From RGIG8597 sp045133795 (GTDB taxonomy: Bacteria > Spirochaetota > GWE2-31-10): a stretch of DNA of 57,198 bases. The first letter of the stretch is position 1; the number at the start of each line of letters is the position of its first letter. The DNA lies in assembly GCA_045133795.1 (NCBI GenBank), contig JBGUUT010000072.1, forward strand, positions 1-57,198. Direction: 5' to 3'. Below are positions 8,542 through 18,016 of this stretch, one piece after another. The translations under genes and the position numbers were made by a program. The notes beneath the pieces are model-generated. The model saw only the letters and a list, made by a program, of their open reading frames with translations. It did no database searches and was not told the DNA's origin.

Positions 8542-9498
8542 TTAACCTCTGAAAATCAGATAAACAGTGTAAATAACAGCAGTGATTACAAGTATAATTC
8601 CTGCCGGACGACCTACAACATTTTTCTTTTTGATAAATGTAACGCCAAATAAAAATAATGTAGCAACAGCTAAAAGCAATATATCAAAATTTAATACTGC
8701 TGGATAAGCAATCGGAGTTGTTACGCTGCTGAGACCTAAAACTAATAAAATATTGAAAATATTACTTCCTATTACATTTCCTACGGCAATATCGGCTTGT
8801 TTTTTGTATGCTGCAACGGCTGATGTTGCCAATTCCGGCAGTGAAGTCCCGATAGATACAATAGTTAATGCAATTAGCTTTTCGGAAACTTTTAGTTTTT
8901 CTGCAATAGTTACGGCTCCGTCAACGGTAAATTTACCGCCTAACATTAATGCAATAAGCCCTAAAATTATTAATAAAATTGATTTGAATGAAGAACTGTA
9001 TTTCGGTTCTTCACAGTTGTCACTGTTATCGTTAATAGCCATATGGATTGTGTACCACATAAAAAGAGCGAAACCGATTAAAAGTAATATACTTTCGAAG
9101 CGTGTTACAAATAAGTCTTTTGTAAAACCTGTGTTTGCCAAAATAAAAAGTAACACGACACTGCCGAATGCCATCGGAATTTCTTTCCATTTTGTAGAAG
9201 ATTGAATAGTCAGCGGAGTGATGATTGCTGCAATTCCGAGAATCAGCAAAATATTATAAATACAGCTTCCTAAAATATTTCCCAATACAATTTCGTTTTT
9301 TCCGTCGAAAGAAGCACTTAAATTTACGACAAGTTCCGGCATACTGGTACCGAAAGCTACGATTGTAAGTCCGATTACAAGTTGCGGTACACCCATTTTT
9401 ATTGCCAAAGAAGATGAACCGTCCACAAGAAAGTCAGCTCCTTTTATAACCAAGACAAGCCCGATAATTAAAAGTATAAAATTTAGAAAGATTTCCAT
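8542..9498 (-). CDS. CaCA-family calcium/sodium exchanger
   Basis: 318-aa inner-membrane antiporter of the YrbG/CaCA family, expected to exchange Na+ (or K+) for Ca2+. It shows the internal duplication typical of the family. The first alpha-repeat has GTSMPELVVN and GNILGSCIYNILLILG. The second has GTSLPELATS and GNVIGSNIFNILLVLG. A charged cytoplasmic loop near residue 155 separates two blocks of about five helices. The start has a strong GGAGG Shine-Dalgarno. It lies 35 nt after mutL and runs directly into the Cof phosphatase gene. Confidence 0.93.
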   Translation of the reverse strand: MEIFLNFILLIIGLVLVIKGADFLVDGSSSLAIKMGVPQLVIGLTIVAFGTSMPELVVNLSASFDGKNEIVLGNILGSCIYNILLILGIAAIITPLTIQSSTKWKEIPMAFGSVVLLFILANTGFTKDLFVTRFESILLLIGFALFMWYTIHMAINDNSDNCEEPKYSSSFKSILLIILGLIALMLGGKFTVDGAVTIAEKLKVSEKLIALTIVSIGTSLPELATSAVAAYKKQADIAVGNVIGSNIFNILLVLGLSSVTTPIAYPAVLNFDILLLAVATLFLFGVTFIKKKNVVGRPAGIILVITAVIYTVYLIFRG

Positions 9499-9533
9499 TT
9501 TTTCCTCCGTAATTCTTTTTCTATAAAAACATT

Positions 9534-11423
9534 TTATTTTTTTCGTTGAAAGTTTCGTTCAAATGTAGAACGTGGAATTTCGAAATAAACAGGACGCCCG
9601 TGCGGACAATTCATAATATTAAAATCAAAAAATCTGGTAATGATTTCTTCAATTTGTATCGGAGTCAGTTTGTCGCCTTTTTTAACTGCTTCACGACAAC
9701 TTGCCGTAATTAAAATTCTGTCAATTATTGTTCTTTCGCTATTGCCGTCCTCCTGTAAGAATATTGTGATTGTTTCTGTCAGTTGGTTTGACGGCATATT
9801 ACGTAATACACAAGGAATCTCGCTTAAGGAGTAGGTAGAACCTTCATTTTCTTCTATGCAAAATCCGCATTCTTTCAATTGTTCCAGTTTTTCGTTGAGA
9901 TTCTTCGGCATTTTTTCAAGTTCGAATAATATAGGAAGCATCAGACGTTCAGAAGCGGCATTTTGCTTATAGGCTTCTTTTTTTTTCATGTAAATATAAG
10001 CTTCTTCAACTGCATGCTGGTCAACAAAGTAGAGTTTTTCATTTTTTTCTACAATTATATATGTGTCAAACGCAACTCCGAGTATTCGGAAATTTTGCAG
10101 TGTTTCTTTTGGCTTTATATGCGGAAGATTAACTTGCGGTTGAACTTTCAAAGCTTCATATTTTGCGAACAGACTCGTCGAATCTTTTTGTGATTCTTTT
10201 GCAAACGGTGAATAAGGTTTTCTGGATTCATAAAAGTTACAACTTCTGTCTTCAATATCCGGATAGTCTCGTTGTGTATTAATTGAGTCCATATAATCTG
10301 TAGGATAAATTACTTCCGGAGTTCGTCCTTGCGGTTCTACATCTGCGAGTTCAATTTTAGCAAAAGGATAAATGTCTTCGTCATCATCTGCAGAAAAAGG
10401 ATCGCTGCGTTCTAATAATAATTCACGTCTGATTTTGCTGCTGAAAGCCGCCATTGTTCCTTGCATAATTGTATTAAAAACAGCAGATTGGTCGAAGAAC
10501 TTAACTTCTCGTTTTGCCGGATGAATATTTACATCAATAAAACTTGGCTCTGTTTCCAAAAATACAAACATCAACGGATGGCGATTGGGCGAAACGAATT
10601 GTGAATATCCTTTAGAAATTGCAGAATAAAAAAAAGAACATGTAATAGGGCGAGAGTTTACATAAAGAGTTTGATATTTTCTGCTTTGGAAAAAAATATC
10701 AGCCGGACTGTGATAAATTGTCACTTTAAGCGGCGAACTTTTAGATGAATATTCAAATTTATTAATTGTGAATGAATCTTCTAATTTATAAACGGCAAAA
10801 AAGGCATTTTCAAAACTTCCGTCTCCGTTTGTTCTGAAAAGTAATTTTCCGTCGTTGTATAACGCAAAACTTATATTCAGCTTTGCAAAAATTTTTTCGT
10901 AAATTGTTGTTTTTACGGAAGTTAATTCCGAAGCTGCACTTTTTAGGAATTTTTTTCTTGCCGGAAGATTATAAAATAAATCTTTGATTTCGATTTTTGT
11001 TCCTTTACGACACGGAACCGGTTCCGGAACAAAAGAATTTTCCGGACATATTTTATAACCGGGAGTAGTTCCGGATTCATCTGTAGATGAAGTAATTGTA
11101 AGTTTGGAAACCGTATTTACGGAATATAAAGCTTCCCCTCGAAAGCCCATTGTTTGAATATTATTTAAATCATCCGTTGTTTCTATTTTACTGGTGGAAT
11201 GTTTTAATATCGAAGTAGCCAAATCATCTTTTTCCATTCCGCAACCGTTGTCTCGTACGCAAATTTCTTCTATTCCGCCTTTTTTTAATGAAATAACTAT
11301 TTCTGTTGATTCGGCATCGATAGAATTATCTATAAGTTCTCTTATAATGGAAGCCGGTTTATCGATAACTTCTCCGGCTGCAATTTTGGAATAAACACTT
11401 TCCGGTAAAACTTTAATTTTCAC
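9534..11423 (-). CDS. mutL: DNA mismatch repair protein MutL
   Basis: 629-aa mismatch-repair ATPase that links MutS to strand incision. The N-terminal GHKL ATPase is intact: KIAAGEVIDKPASIIRELIDNSIDA, then DNGCGM and GFRGEALYS. The C-terminal dimerisation domain carries ACREAVKKGDK and CPHGRP motifs as in endonuclease-type MutL. Its DQHA(x)2E(x)4E motif reads DQHAVEEAYIYM, so the last Glu is Met. The start is GTG at 11423 behind GGAGAAAATA; it overlaps the upstream gene by 11 nt, indicating translational coupling. An upstream frame to 11456 lies within that gene and has no ribosome-binding signal. Confidence 0.96.
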   Translation of the reverse strand: MKIKVLPESVYSKIAAGEVIDKPASIIRELIDNSIDAESTEIVISLKKGGIEEICVRDNGCGMEKDDLATSILKHSTSKIETTDDLNNIQTMGFRGEALYSVNTVSKLTITSSTDESGTTPGYKICPENSFVPEPVPCRKGTKIEIKDLFYNLPARKKFLKSAASELTSVKTTIYEKIFAKLNISFALYNDGKLLFRTNGDGSFENAFFAVYKLEDSFTINKFEYSSKSSPLKVTIYHSPADIFFQSRKYQTLYVNSRPITCSFFYSAISKGYSQFVSPNRHPLMFVFLETEPSFIDVNIHPAKREVKFFDQSAVFNTIMQGTMAAFSSKIRRELLLERSDPFSADDDEDIYPFAKIELADVEPQGRTPEVIYPTDYMDSINTQRDYPDIEDRSCNFYESRKPYSPFAKESQKDSTSLFAKYEALKVQPQVNLPHIKPKETLQNFRILGVAFDTYIIVEKNEKLYFVDQHAVEEAYIYMKKKEAYKQNAASERLMLPILFELEKMPKNLNEKLEQLKECGFCIEENEGSTYSLSEIPCVLRNMPSNQLTETITIFLQEDGNSERTIIDRILITASCREAVKKGDKLTPIQIEEIITRFFDFNIMNCPHGRPVYFEIPRSTFERNFQRKK

Positions 11424-13758
11424 TATTTTCTCCGTTACTTTCTTCAATTTGTACATTTTTTTCTTTTTGTGAAGTGTTTTCTTCTTGTTCCGAAATTATT
11501 TTCTTCAGTTGTTGAAGTCGTTTATCTGCAATATTTGAACGGCGTTTTGTAAAACTTTTAATTTCTTTGAATGAAACAGTGAAATAAAATTCACCGTTAA
11601 ATTTTACGGCATCAGCCGACGGGATAATTGAGAAATCGGTACATAAACTTCCTGCCTTACCGAATGTTGTTTCTATACAAACATGCATTGCCAGATTTTC
11701 ACACAAATTGTCAGCTGTTTGTGAGCTGATTGCGTTAAAAATTGCAGAGGCTGGTTTTGCCCATTCTAATGCAAATGTAAGATTTCCGGAGATTTTGTCA
11801 TCCTGTGCCGGCGGTGAAATTGTAATCCCGGTAAGAAAATTATCATCATATAAAGCTGTAATTCCTGATTTATCTTCATTAAACAAATTGAAAATCAGTG
11901 CAGTCGGACGATAGAATGCATAAACATTTATCCATGAAAGAGGTTGCCAAGAAAGTCCTAGTCTTACTCCGATATTGTAATCGGAATTATCGCAGTCTTC
12001 CGCAAGTTTTGTAAGATATTTGTCCTTAAACAAAAAATATAACGGTGTAAAAGGATAAATATTTGCAGATTTAAAGAGTAATTCAATACTGAAAGCCGGA
12101 AGATTTCTATTTGCACGTAATTTTTGTCCGAAAGTTAAACTCATCATATTTTTTAAATTTTCCGGATTCATGGAGAAAATACCGTCATTACCGGCTGTAA
12201 ACGGAAATGCAAGTCCGGCATTTAAATAAAATTCGTAACCGAAATATGAAATATCAAACGGTGTAAATGACCAACCGACATTGGTGTAAAGAGGCAGTGC
12301 CGCATTGCTGTCGTTTTGCAATGTTATCTGACGAAGGCGGTGAGTGTCTATTGCGAAGTCGATTTCAATACGTGATTTCATGCTTTTCAACGGCGTGAAA
12401 ATCTGTACGGAATTATCAATCAAACCGCCGTACGGTGCATTTTCGAAAAAAAGTTCGGCAGTTACATAAGAATTTCTGTATGCAAAATCGATGCTTGTGG
12501 CTCTGTAAGTAGGTAAAAAAAGTGACGGAGAATAAAAGAAATAACGCAATGCGTTTTTATCGGTTTTAGCTTTTTTTGTTCCCATCATAAAGTAAAACGG
12601 AGTATTTTCGCTTCCCCAGCGTAGTTTGTCTATTTTTACAAAAAGATTTTCCATTATTCCCAAAACTTTTTCTTCCGGTTTTTTAGACTCGATTATGGAA
12701 TCAACAAACCATTCACTTCTAAAATTGTTAAGTATTAAAAAATGATTCCAAAGTTTTTCTGTATTAATCGGAGTGTTTTGGATTGAGAAGTCCCCGGATA
12801 ATGCTACTTGAAATGAAAAATCAAAACGCAGTGCCAGTTCAAAAAGATTGTTTGATGTATATATATTCGGATGCCAACCTATCGTACCTCCGATTTTGTT
12901 ATCTGAAAAGAGAAATGAAAATTTAAGCTTTGTAAAATCGGAGATTACGGTCGGCTTTTTTTGCATTTGTATTAATTCAGATTTGTCGGTATTGTTGTCA
13001 GAAGCGAATATTATGTCATCGTTTGTTGTTGAAGGTGCGTTTTGTCGTATTATCAACGCTTCAAGTACCGGACGGATTCCTTTCTCAATTTCCAAAGTGC
13101 CGGCTTTACGAGAATTTGTTTTTTGAAAATAATTAAGTGATTTTTGAGAAATATCATCAACATTTATTATTTGCGGATTTTCAATTTCGGCAATTTGCAT
13201 CGGCATTACATTTAAAATAAAATCTTCGATAGGAAAAGTTAATTGATTTTCATCGGAAGCTTTTTTTCTTTTGTAGATTTTTACCTTACCGTTGAATACT
13301 GCCAGATTTACATTGTGCATACGATTGAAATCGCTGATACATGAATAAATTATATCACTGTTTGGCGGAACAACTATGGTAACATCATTTTTTGCTTGAA
13401 TTATGAATGTATCTTTGGCACTTGTAATACAACGAAAACGCCCGAAGTTTGAATCGATAATGAAATTAGGAGATTCTCCGGAGATTTGAATATCTGTCAA
13501 TTCGGACAGAACAAAAAAAGCCTTAGGATTGTCGTAAATATCGTATAGGCGAATTTCATTTTTGCTGTTGCGTGAAAGTAAATACGGTTTATCCGCAAGG
13601 AACGGTTCTGTCGTAACTTCAAGTAATTTGTCATCAGAACGTACTGTAGGAAATATTCCGTTATTTGGTTCAATTTGCAATTTTATCGGTTTTGCCACTA
13701 GTATTTGAAAGCAGAATAAAAGACAAATTATAAAAGAAAAAAATGCTTTAGAATGCAA
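11413..13758 (-). CDS. Large exported protein, FecR-like N-terminus and barrel-like C-terminus
   Basis: 781-aa envelope protein of unknown function. It has a signal peptide (cleavage likely after LVA). Residues about 30-180 show a beta-rich segment ending in VFNGKVKIYKRKK, which resembles FecR-type domains. The long C-terminal part is rich in aromatic/hydrophobic alternating strands such as SYVTAELFFENAPYGG, consistent with an outer-membrane beta-barrel. The very end is charged (KKIISEQEENTSQKEKN). The TTG at 13758 is chosen because GGAGG lies six bases upstream. It overlaps the preceding gene by 11 nt and the following mutL by 11 nt, so the three are translationally coupled. Confidence 0.7.
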   Translation of the reverse strand: MHSKAFFSFIICLLFCFQILVAKPIKLQIEPNNGIFPTVRSDDKLLEVTTEPFLADKPYLLSRNSKNEIRLYDIYDNPKAFFVLSELTDIQISGESPNFIIDSNFGRFRCITSAKDTFIIQAKNDVTIVVPPNSDIIYSCISDFNRMHNVNLAVFNGKVKIYKRKKASDENQLTFPIEDFILNVMPMQIAEIENPQIINVDDISQKSLNYFQKTNSRKAGTLEIEKGIRPVLEALIIRQNAPSTTNDDIIFASDNNTDKSELIQMQKKPTVISDFTKLKFSFLFSDNKIGGTIGWHPNIYTSNNLFELALRFDFSFQVALSGDFSIQNTPINTEKLWNHFLILNNFRSEWFVDSIIESKKPEEKVLGIMENLFVKIDKLRWGSENTPFYFMMGTKKAKTDKNALRYFFYSPSLFLPTYRATSIDFAYRNSYVTAELFFENAPYGGLIDNSVQIFTPLKSMKSRIEIDFAIDTHRLRQITLQNDSNAALPLYTNVGWSFTPFDISYFGYEFYLNAGLAFPFTAGNDGIFSMNPENLKNMMSLTFGQKLRANRNLPAFSIELLFKSANIYPFTPLYFLFKDKYLTKLAEDCDNSDYNIGVRLGLSWQPLSWINVYAFYRPTALIFNLFNEDKSGITALYDDNFLTGITISPPAQDDKISGNLTFALEWAKPASAIFNAISSQTADNLCENLAMHVCIETTFGKAGSLCTDFSIIPSADAVKFNGEFYFTVSFKEIKSFTKRRSNIADKRLQQLKKIISEQEENTSQKEKNVQIEESNGENSEN

Positions 13759-15313
13759 TTGCAACCTCCAGTTGCATAAATTTAACAAGGAATTTTCCGT
13801 AGGTTTCTAAGTCTACAATTTTAATATCGTTTACTAATTTTGCATAACCTGCGGCTCCGGCAGACTCCACGAAAGGAAGGTTTTCCAACCAGTTAGGAGA
13901 TTGCATTCCGATAGATATTCCCAGTTTACTGCAGTAAATTCTCATATTTAATTCTAAGGTAAATCTGAATTTTTTAGAAATAGATTCCAAAAAGTTTCCC
14001 CCGCTTCCGTTTATATCCATATTTGACATTGCTGTTCTGTAACGGATTCCGGCATCTACTTTTATAGGTGAAGAATTATCTGCTTCTCGATTTACGGTAA
14101 AATATGCTTCATACATAGCGGTAAATACTTTCATGTCGAAAGGAGATGTCAGTATTATACCGAAATCAAGCATTTTATTTAAGGCAGATACAGAAATACC
14201 ATATTGAAATAACGCATTTTTAAGCTGTTGTTTTTCATTATATTGTAAGCTGCGAACATTTTGATAATTAAATCCGAAATATCCCGGATAAAAATTGTCG
14301 GTTTTAAATATTAAACCGAACGGAATTCCAAGCAGGAAACCAGAATTGTCTAAATGGATAAATTCACCTTTAGCTAAAATTGAAGTAGCAATATCGAAAG
14401 TCTCATTTTTCCATAAAAAAGCTGTTTCGTGAGAAAGCGTGATTTTTGCATATTTTTCGAAAGCATAACTTAGTTTTGCCGGAACGGTAAGTGTTCTGAT
14501 AGATTTTCCTGACCATTTAGGTGTTCTGTAATAAGTTACGTTGTTGAAATAATTTGCATTTAACAGATTTCTTTCCAGAGTATCAAAATCAAATCCAAAA
14601 TAAATTCCGGTATCCAGTTCTAAATTTTCTATTTGAAAATAAGGAGTTGCAGAAAAATCGCTTCCGATAACAAAAATATCCGGATCGGCAATGTCCGGTA
14701 TAAAAGCTGTAAATGACAGTTGCGGTAAATATCCGGCTGTTACATTTGTAAAAACCTCATCTATTTTTATATTAAAGTAAAGTCCGTGTTCTTTATCACA
14801 AGGTTCGAAAAAACGATTATGAAATTGAGAAAAGAGTAAACCGTTGCCGACGGAAAGATAAGGACTTTGCCCAATTTTCAAGTAAATCGGAGAACCTGGT
14901 TTTCCGTAACTGATAAAATCTATAAAATTAAGAAAACGACAAAATGCAAGATACGGACTTTCTGTAAAATCATAATCAGAAGTGTTAAATTGAAAGAATT
15001 CCGGAGTATTTCTGAAACGGAAATTAAAATTTAGACCGATTCCGAAGTCATTAATAAAAAAAGACGGTTTTATAAAAAGTGTTGCGAAATCTTTTGTACC
15101 GGAGAATGCTGAAGATTGTCCTTCAAATTTTGCACCTGTTTCCAAATTCGCCTGTATGCGTAAATTCTTAGTTTGGTTGAATTCTGTTTTCTCATCGGCA
15201 GATGAATTTTTATTATTTACGGAATCTATATTAAAGGTAAGTGAATTTATATTTAATGGAATTAAACATGCTATAAAAGTAAACAGCACGAATAAGGTAT
15301 TCTTTTTTTTCAT
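13748..15313 (-). CDS. Putative outer-membrane beta-barrel protein
   Basis: 521-aa exported protein, not assigned to a known family. A signal peptide (MKKKNTLFVLFTFIACLIPLN...) is followed by many alternating polar/hydrophobic strands with aromatic ends, for example GIGLNFNFRFRNTPEFFQF and YGFNYQNVR-like stretches. The last residues (FMQLEVAIAF) end in Phe, as in many barrel proteins inserted by BamA. It is first in a leftward run with the FecR-like protein, mutL, the exchanger and the phosphatase. The Shine-Dalgarno is weak (GAG). A transport or structural role is only inferred. Confidence 0.7.
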   Translation of the reverse strand: MKKKNTLFVLFTFIACLIPLNINSLTFNIDSVNNKNSSADEKTEFNQTKNLRIQANLETGAKFEGQSSAFSGTKDFATLFIKPSFFINDFGIGLNFNFRFRNTPEFFQFNTSDYDFTESPYLAFCRFLNFIDFISYGKPGSPIYLKIGQSPYLSVGNGLLFSQFHNRFFEPCDKEHGLYFNIKIDEVFTNVTAGYLPQLSFTAFIPDIADPDIFVIGSDFSATPYFQIENLELDTGIYFGFDFDTLERNLLNANYFNNVTYYRTPKWSGKSIRTLTVPAKLSYAFEKYAKITLSHETAFLWKNETFDIATSILAKGEFIHLDNSGFLLGIPFGLIFKTDNFYPGYFGFNYQNVRSLQYNEKQQLKNALFQYGISVSALNKMLDFGIILTSPFDMKVFTAMYEAYFTVNREADNSSPIKVDAGIRYRTAMSNMDINGSGGNFLESISKKFRFTLELNMRIYCSKLGISIGMQSPNWLENLPFVESAGAAGYAKLVNDIKIVDLETYGKFLVKFMQLEVAIAF

Positions 15314-15541
15314 AATAAAACTCTATATTTGTTTCTTTAATATACTTAAAGAAATAAGATACTGAAATAATATTCGGCATAATATCACAATGGCGGAATC
15401 TTTACTTGTTTTTTTTCTGCCTAAAGCTAAAAAAAAAGTGAAAAAATAAAAGAGTGTTTCTTTTTAGAAACATTTTAGTTGATTTTTTTTATAAAACGTT
15501 GTAAGTTATTTTTGTCATGTGGAAACATTAAGGAGGAAACA

Positions 15542-16219
15542 ATGGAGTCAAAAATTAAGATTCAGTGCGAAACTTATAAGCCGTCTCGTTGGGGAAAAAG
15601 TTTACGTGGTTTCAAAAAACTTTTCGCAATTGCATTTTATGTGTCATTAGTAGTGATTTTGTTTAGTTTTGCAGAAAGTAAAACTGCCGCTTTTGCAAAG
15701 AATGTTTCTTCAGATGAATTGAAAAATACTAAGGTGAAAAATGATGAGCTTTTTTCAAGTGAAGACGTTAAATTAAAATATTATACGGATTTAATAGAGA
15801 ACGAAAATATAGCAAAGCTTGCTATTACTTATTCTGAAAAGGAAGGAATTGAAACTTCTTTGTTAGTAGCGTTGATGAAAACAGAATCAAATTTTAATCC
15901 TAATGCGATTAATTATAATTACAACGGTTCTGTGGATCGCGGGCTTTGTCAGTTAAACAATAAAACATTCCCTAATTTATCTAAACAGGATTTTTATAAT
16001 CCGGAAACAAATATTAAAGTTGCCGCTTCATTTTTGAATTGGTGTTTAAGAAACTCTGATTACAACTTGGTAAGAGCGTTGGCGTATTATAATGCCGGTT
16101 GGGGAAATGTAACTAATGAAAATGTAGGTGATTTGACATTGAATTATATTCAGAAAATAACAACCTACAAAAAAACTTTTGATGATGAATTAGAATTATT
16201 ACAGTTGAGTTATCAATAA
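15542..16219 (+). CDS. Membrane-anchored lytic transglycosylase (SLT domain)
   Basis: 225-aa peptidoglycan lytic transglycosylase. A basic N-terminus and one membrane segment (about 27-45) anchor it; the catalytic domain faces the periplasm. The SLT domain has E115 in the LMKTESNFNP motif as the general acid, then DRGLCQLN (the GLMQI-equivalent) and ALAYYNAGWGNV. It would cleave the MurNAc-GlcNAc bond to make room for envelope or flagellar assembly. The ATG at 15542 has a near-perfect AGGAGG; a longer frame to 15479 is rejected for lack of one. A terminator follows directly. Confidence 0.92.
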   Translation: MESKIKIQCETYKPSRWGKSLRGFKKLFAIAFYVSLVVILFSFAESKTAAFAKNVSSDELKNTKVKNDELFSSEDVKLKYYTDLIENENIAKLAITYSEKEGIETSLLVALMKTESNFNPNAINYNYNGSVDRGLCQLNNKTFPNLSKQDFYNPETNIKVAASFLNWCLRNSDYNLVRALAYYNAGWGNVTNENVGDLTLNYIQKITTYKKTFDDELELLQLSYQ

Positions 16220-16242
16220 TAATTAATAAAGTATTTTTTTTG

Positions 16243-16270
16243 GCTTCCTTGCGAAAAGGAAGCTTTTTTT
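16243..16270 (+). terminator. Intrinsic terminator after lytic transglycosylase
   Basis: GCTTCCTT (16243-16250) / AAGGAAGC (16256-16263), loop GCGAA, followed by seven T residues. Confidence 0.9.
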
Positions 16271-16301
16271 ATTTGAGAATGAATGGTAAAAACGGAATTG
16301 T

Positions 16302-16988
16302 ATGTTAGCAGAAAAAAAATTATTGTTACTGTTTATAGTATTTTTTTTATTATCGTTTTTTTCTAGAGTTGAAGCGTGGGAATTTTATATTTATCATGAG
16401 TCTAAAAAGATTCCGAAGGTTTCAATTGAAAATATTGAGCCTTTTGATTTATATGCTTCAAAAATTCAAAAGTTTTTTTTCAAAACGGAAGAAATGCCCT
16501 GTAGGTGTTATTCAGATAAGATTTCCGTTTATTACGGTAAATTAAAAAAAATGCCGGCAAAAAATGACAGAGTTTATATATTTGTGGTTTCGGGAAAATT
16601 TCGAGGAAAAGGCGGAATTTTGAAAATATCTGAAACAGAAAATATCAGGTATGTTTTTGTTCAGGAGAATTATTCAGCGGCGGAACTTTGTCATGAATTG
16701 TGTCATGCGATTGCCGGGCTTGGAGATGAATACGGCGGCGAAACGAAAGATTATCCTGAAAATTTGAGAAATATCGGCGGACAAACAAAATATCCCAATC
16801 TTACTTGGTATAAGACAAATTTTGAAGAATGGAGTCTGATTACAGACAGAAAAGTTTATTTGCCGGGCGGAGCCGGATATAACAACGGAATTTTTCATGC
16901 ATATGAAAATTGTTTAATGCGAGACTTGTCTCAATCGCTTTGTCCGATTTGTTGTTTTTATCTACAGCAAATGATGGAATCTAATTAA
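16302..16988 (+). CDS. Secreted M64-like zinc metallopeptidase
   Basis: 228-aa exported protein with signal peptide 1-25 (cleavage after VEA). The zinc motif is HELCHAIAGLGDEYGG (131-146): HExxH, then GLxDEY. This form characterises peptidase family M64 (IgA-peptidase type), in which the Asp after the second His is the third metal ligand. The C-terminus has ENCLMRDLSQSLCPIC (202-217), like the paired-cysteine segment that follows the active site in M64 enzymes. The protein is much shorter than the large clostridial members, so it is probably a catalytic core only. The target is unknown. Its 3' end overlaps the convergent PilZ gene by four bases. There is no strong Shine-Dalgarno. Confidence 0.8.
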   Translation: MLAEKKLLLLFIVFFLLSFFSRVEAWEFYIYHESKKIPKVSIENIEPFDLYASKIQKFFFKTEEMPCRCYSDKISVYYGKLKKMPAKNDRVYIFVVSGKFRGKGGILKISETENIRYVFVQENYSAAELCHELCHAIAGLGDEYGGETKDYPENLRNIGGQTKYPNLTWYKTNFEEWSLITDRKVYLPGGAGYNNGIFHAYENCLMRDLSQSLCPICCFYLQQMMESN

Positions 16989-17809
16989 CTTGATTGTTGT
17001 TTTTGTTTTTTTATTTTTTCCAGCATTTCAAGGTAATTAGTAATCATATTTTTGTAGACATATGGGATTTCTTCCTTTTCGTAAAGAATACCAAGACGTA
17101 TCAATTCCGGACGATTGTTGACTTTTTCACTGCGGACAATCATTGCATTTATGTTGATAGGTTTTGTTTTTATGTTTAATTGAATCGTAATCGGTTTGTG
17201 TTCTTCTATTTCCGGACTGTCTGTCATGATGATACCGCAACCGGAAGTAGAAATATCGGAAAAAATACACGGTTTGCAAGTTTCGTCAATAACGGCAAAA
17301 CCCTTTGCTGAATCCATTCCGAGAGAAATTGCAATTTTATCATCTAATCTTATACGAAGTTCTTTTCTGTTGTTGAATTTAACGGCGTTATCTGTAATTT
17401 TCCCGATTATTTCGATGAAATCATCAGGTGGTCTCTGACCGAAATCGAGAGTTATCATAAAAGCAGAACCGTTTGCTAATTTGAATGAATTTATTTTTTT
17501 TATTTTACAAGAAATGAAGAAGCTGAAATCTTTTTTTGCAGTAGCCGGAAAAAAAGAAAACTTTATTGTTGCAATTCCTTTTCCAGCTCGTACTTTTTGT
17601 AAATCATTTTCAGTCAGATTGGAAATGATAATTATTCTTTCCATAGAACAGGCATACAGAACGCACGGAAATTCTTCGGAAGAAACTTTGAACCTTAATT
17701 TTTCCGAAACAAGACCGGTGATTTCACATATAGATTTATTAAAGAAAACTTCTTGGTCTTTATAATTGTTATAATATTCTGATATTTTTGTAGAAGAGAC
17801 CGTAGGCAT
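16985..17809 (-). CDS. PilZ-domain c-di-GMP receptor protein
   Basis: 274-aa cytoplasmic protein. The N-terminal 130 residues form a beta-rich domain like the PilZ-associated (YcgR-type) N-terminal domain. A PilZ domain follows, with both c-di-GMP-binding motifs: RxxxR at R148-R152 (NRKELR) and DxSxxG at 185-190 (DISTSG). The C-terminal tail is a Lys/Gln-rich helix. In spirochaetes PilZ proteins tune motility and envelope behaviour in response to c-di-GMP; the output here is not visible. It is monocistronic and divergent from the glycosidase gene. An HD-GYP phosphodiesterase and an HDOD protein are encoded within 11 kb. Confidence 0.9.
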   Translation of the reverse strand: MPTVSSTKISEYYNNYKDQEVFFNKSICEITGLVSEKLRFKVSSEEFPCVLYACSMERIIIISNLTENDLQKVRAGKGIATIKFSFFPATAKKDFSFFISCKIKKINSFKLANGSAFMITLDFGQRPPDDFIEIIGKITDNAVKFNNRKELRIRLDDKIAISLGMDSAKGFAVIDETCKPCIFSDISTSGCGIIMTDSPEIEEHKPITIQLNIKTKPININAMIVRSEKVNNRPELIRLGILYEKEEIPYVYKNMITNYLEMLEKIKKQKQQSS

Positions 17810-18016
17810 CTGTATAATCCTGTAAAAGTTGATTGAACTGAATCATATTGTTTTTCAATTTTATTTGCAATGAATTAAAGTTCTTTTTAGAGAGTTTAAT
17901 AATGAAATGATTTTTTTTTAAGAAGATTTTAATATGCTGATTAAAAAAAATATTTTCTGGCTGTGATTTATTTAAATTGTGTTAAAACAATAGCTGGTTA
18001 GATGGAGGAATCATTA

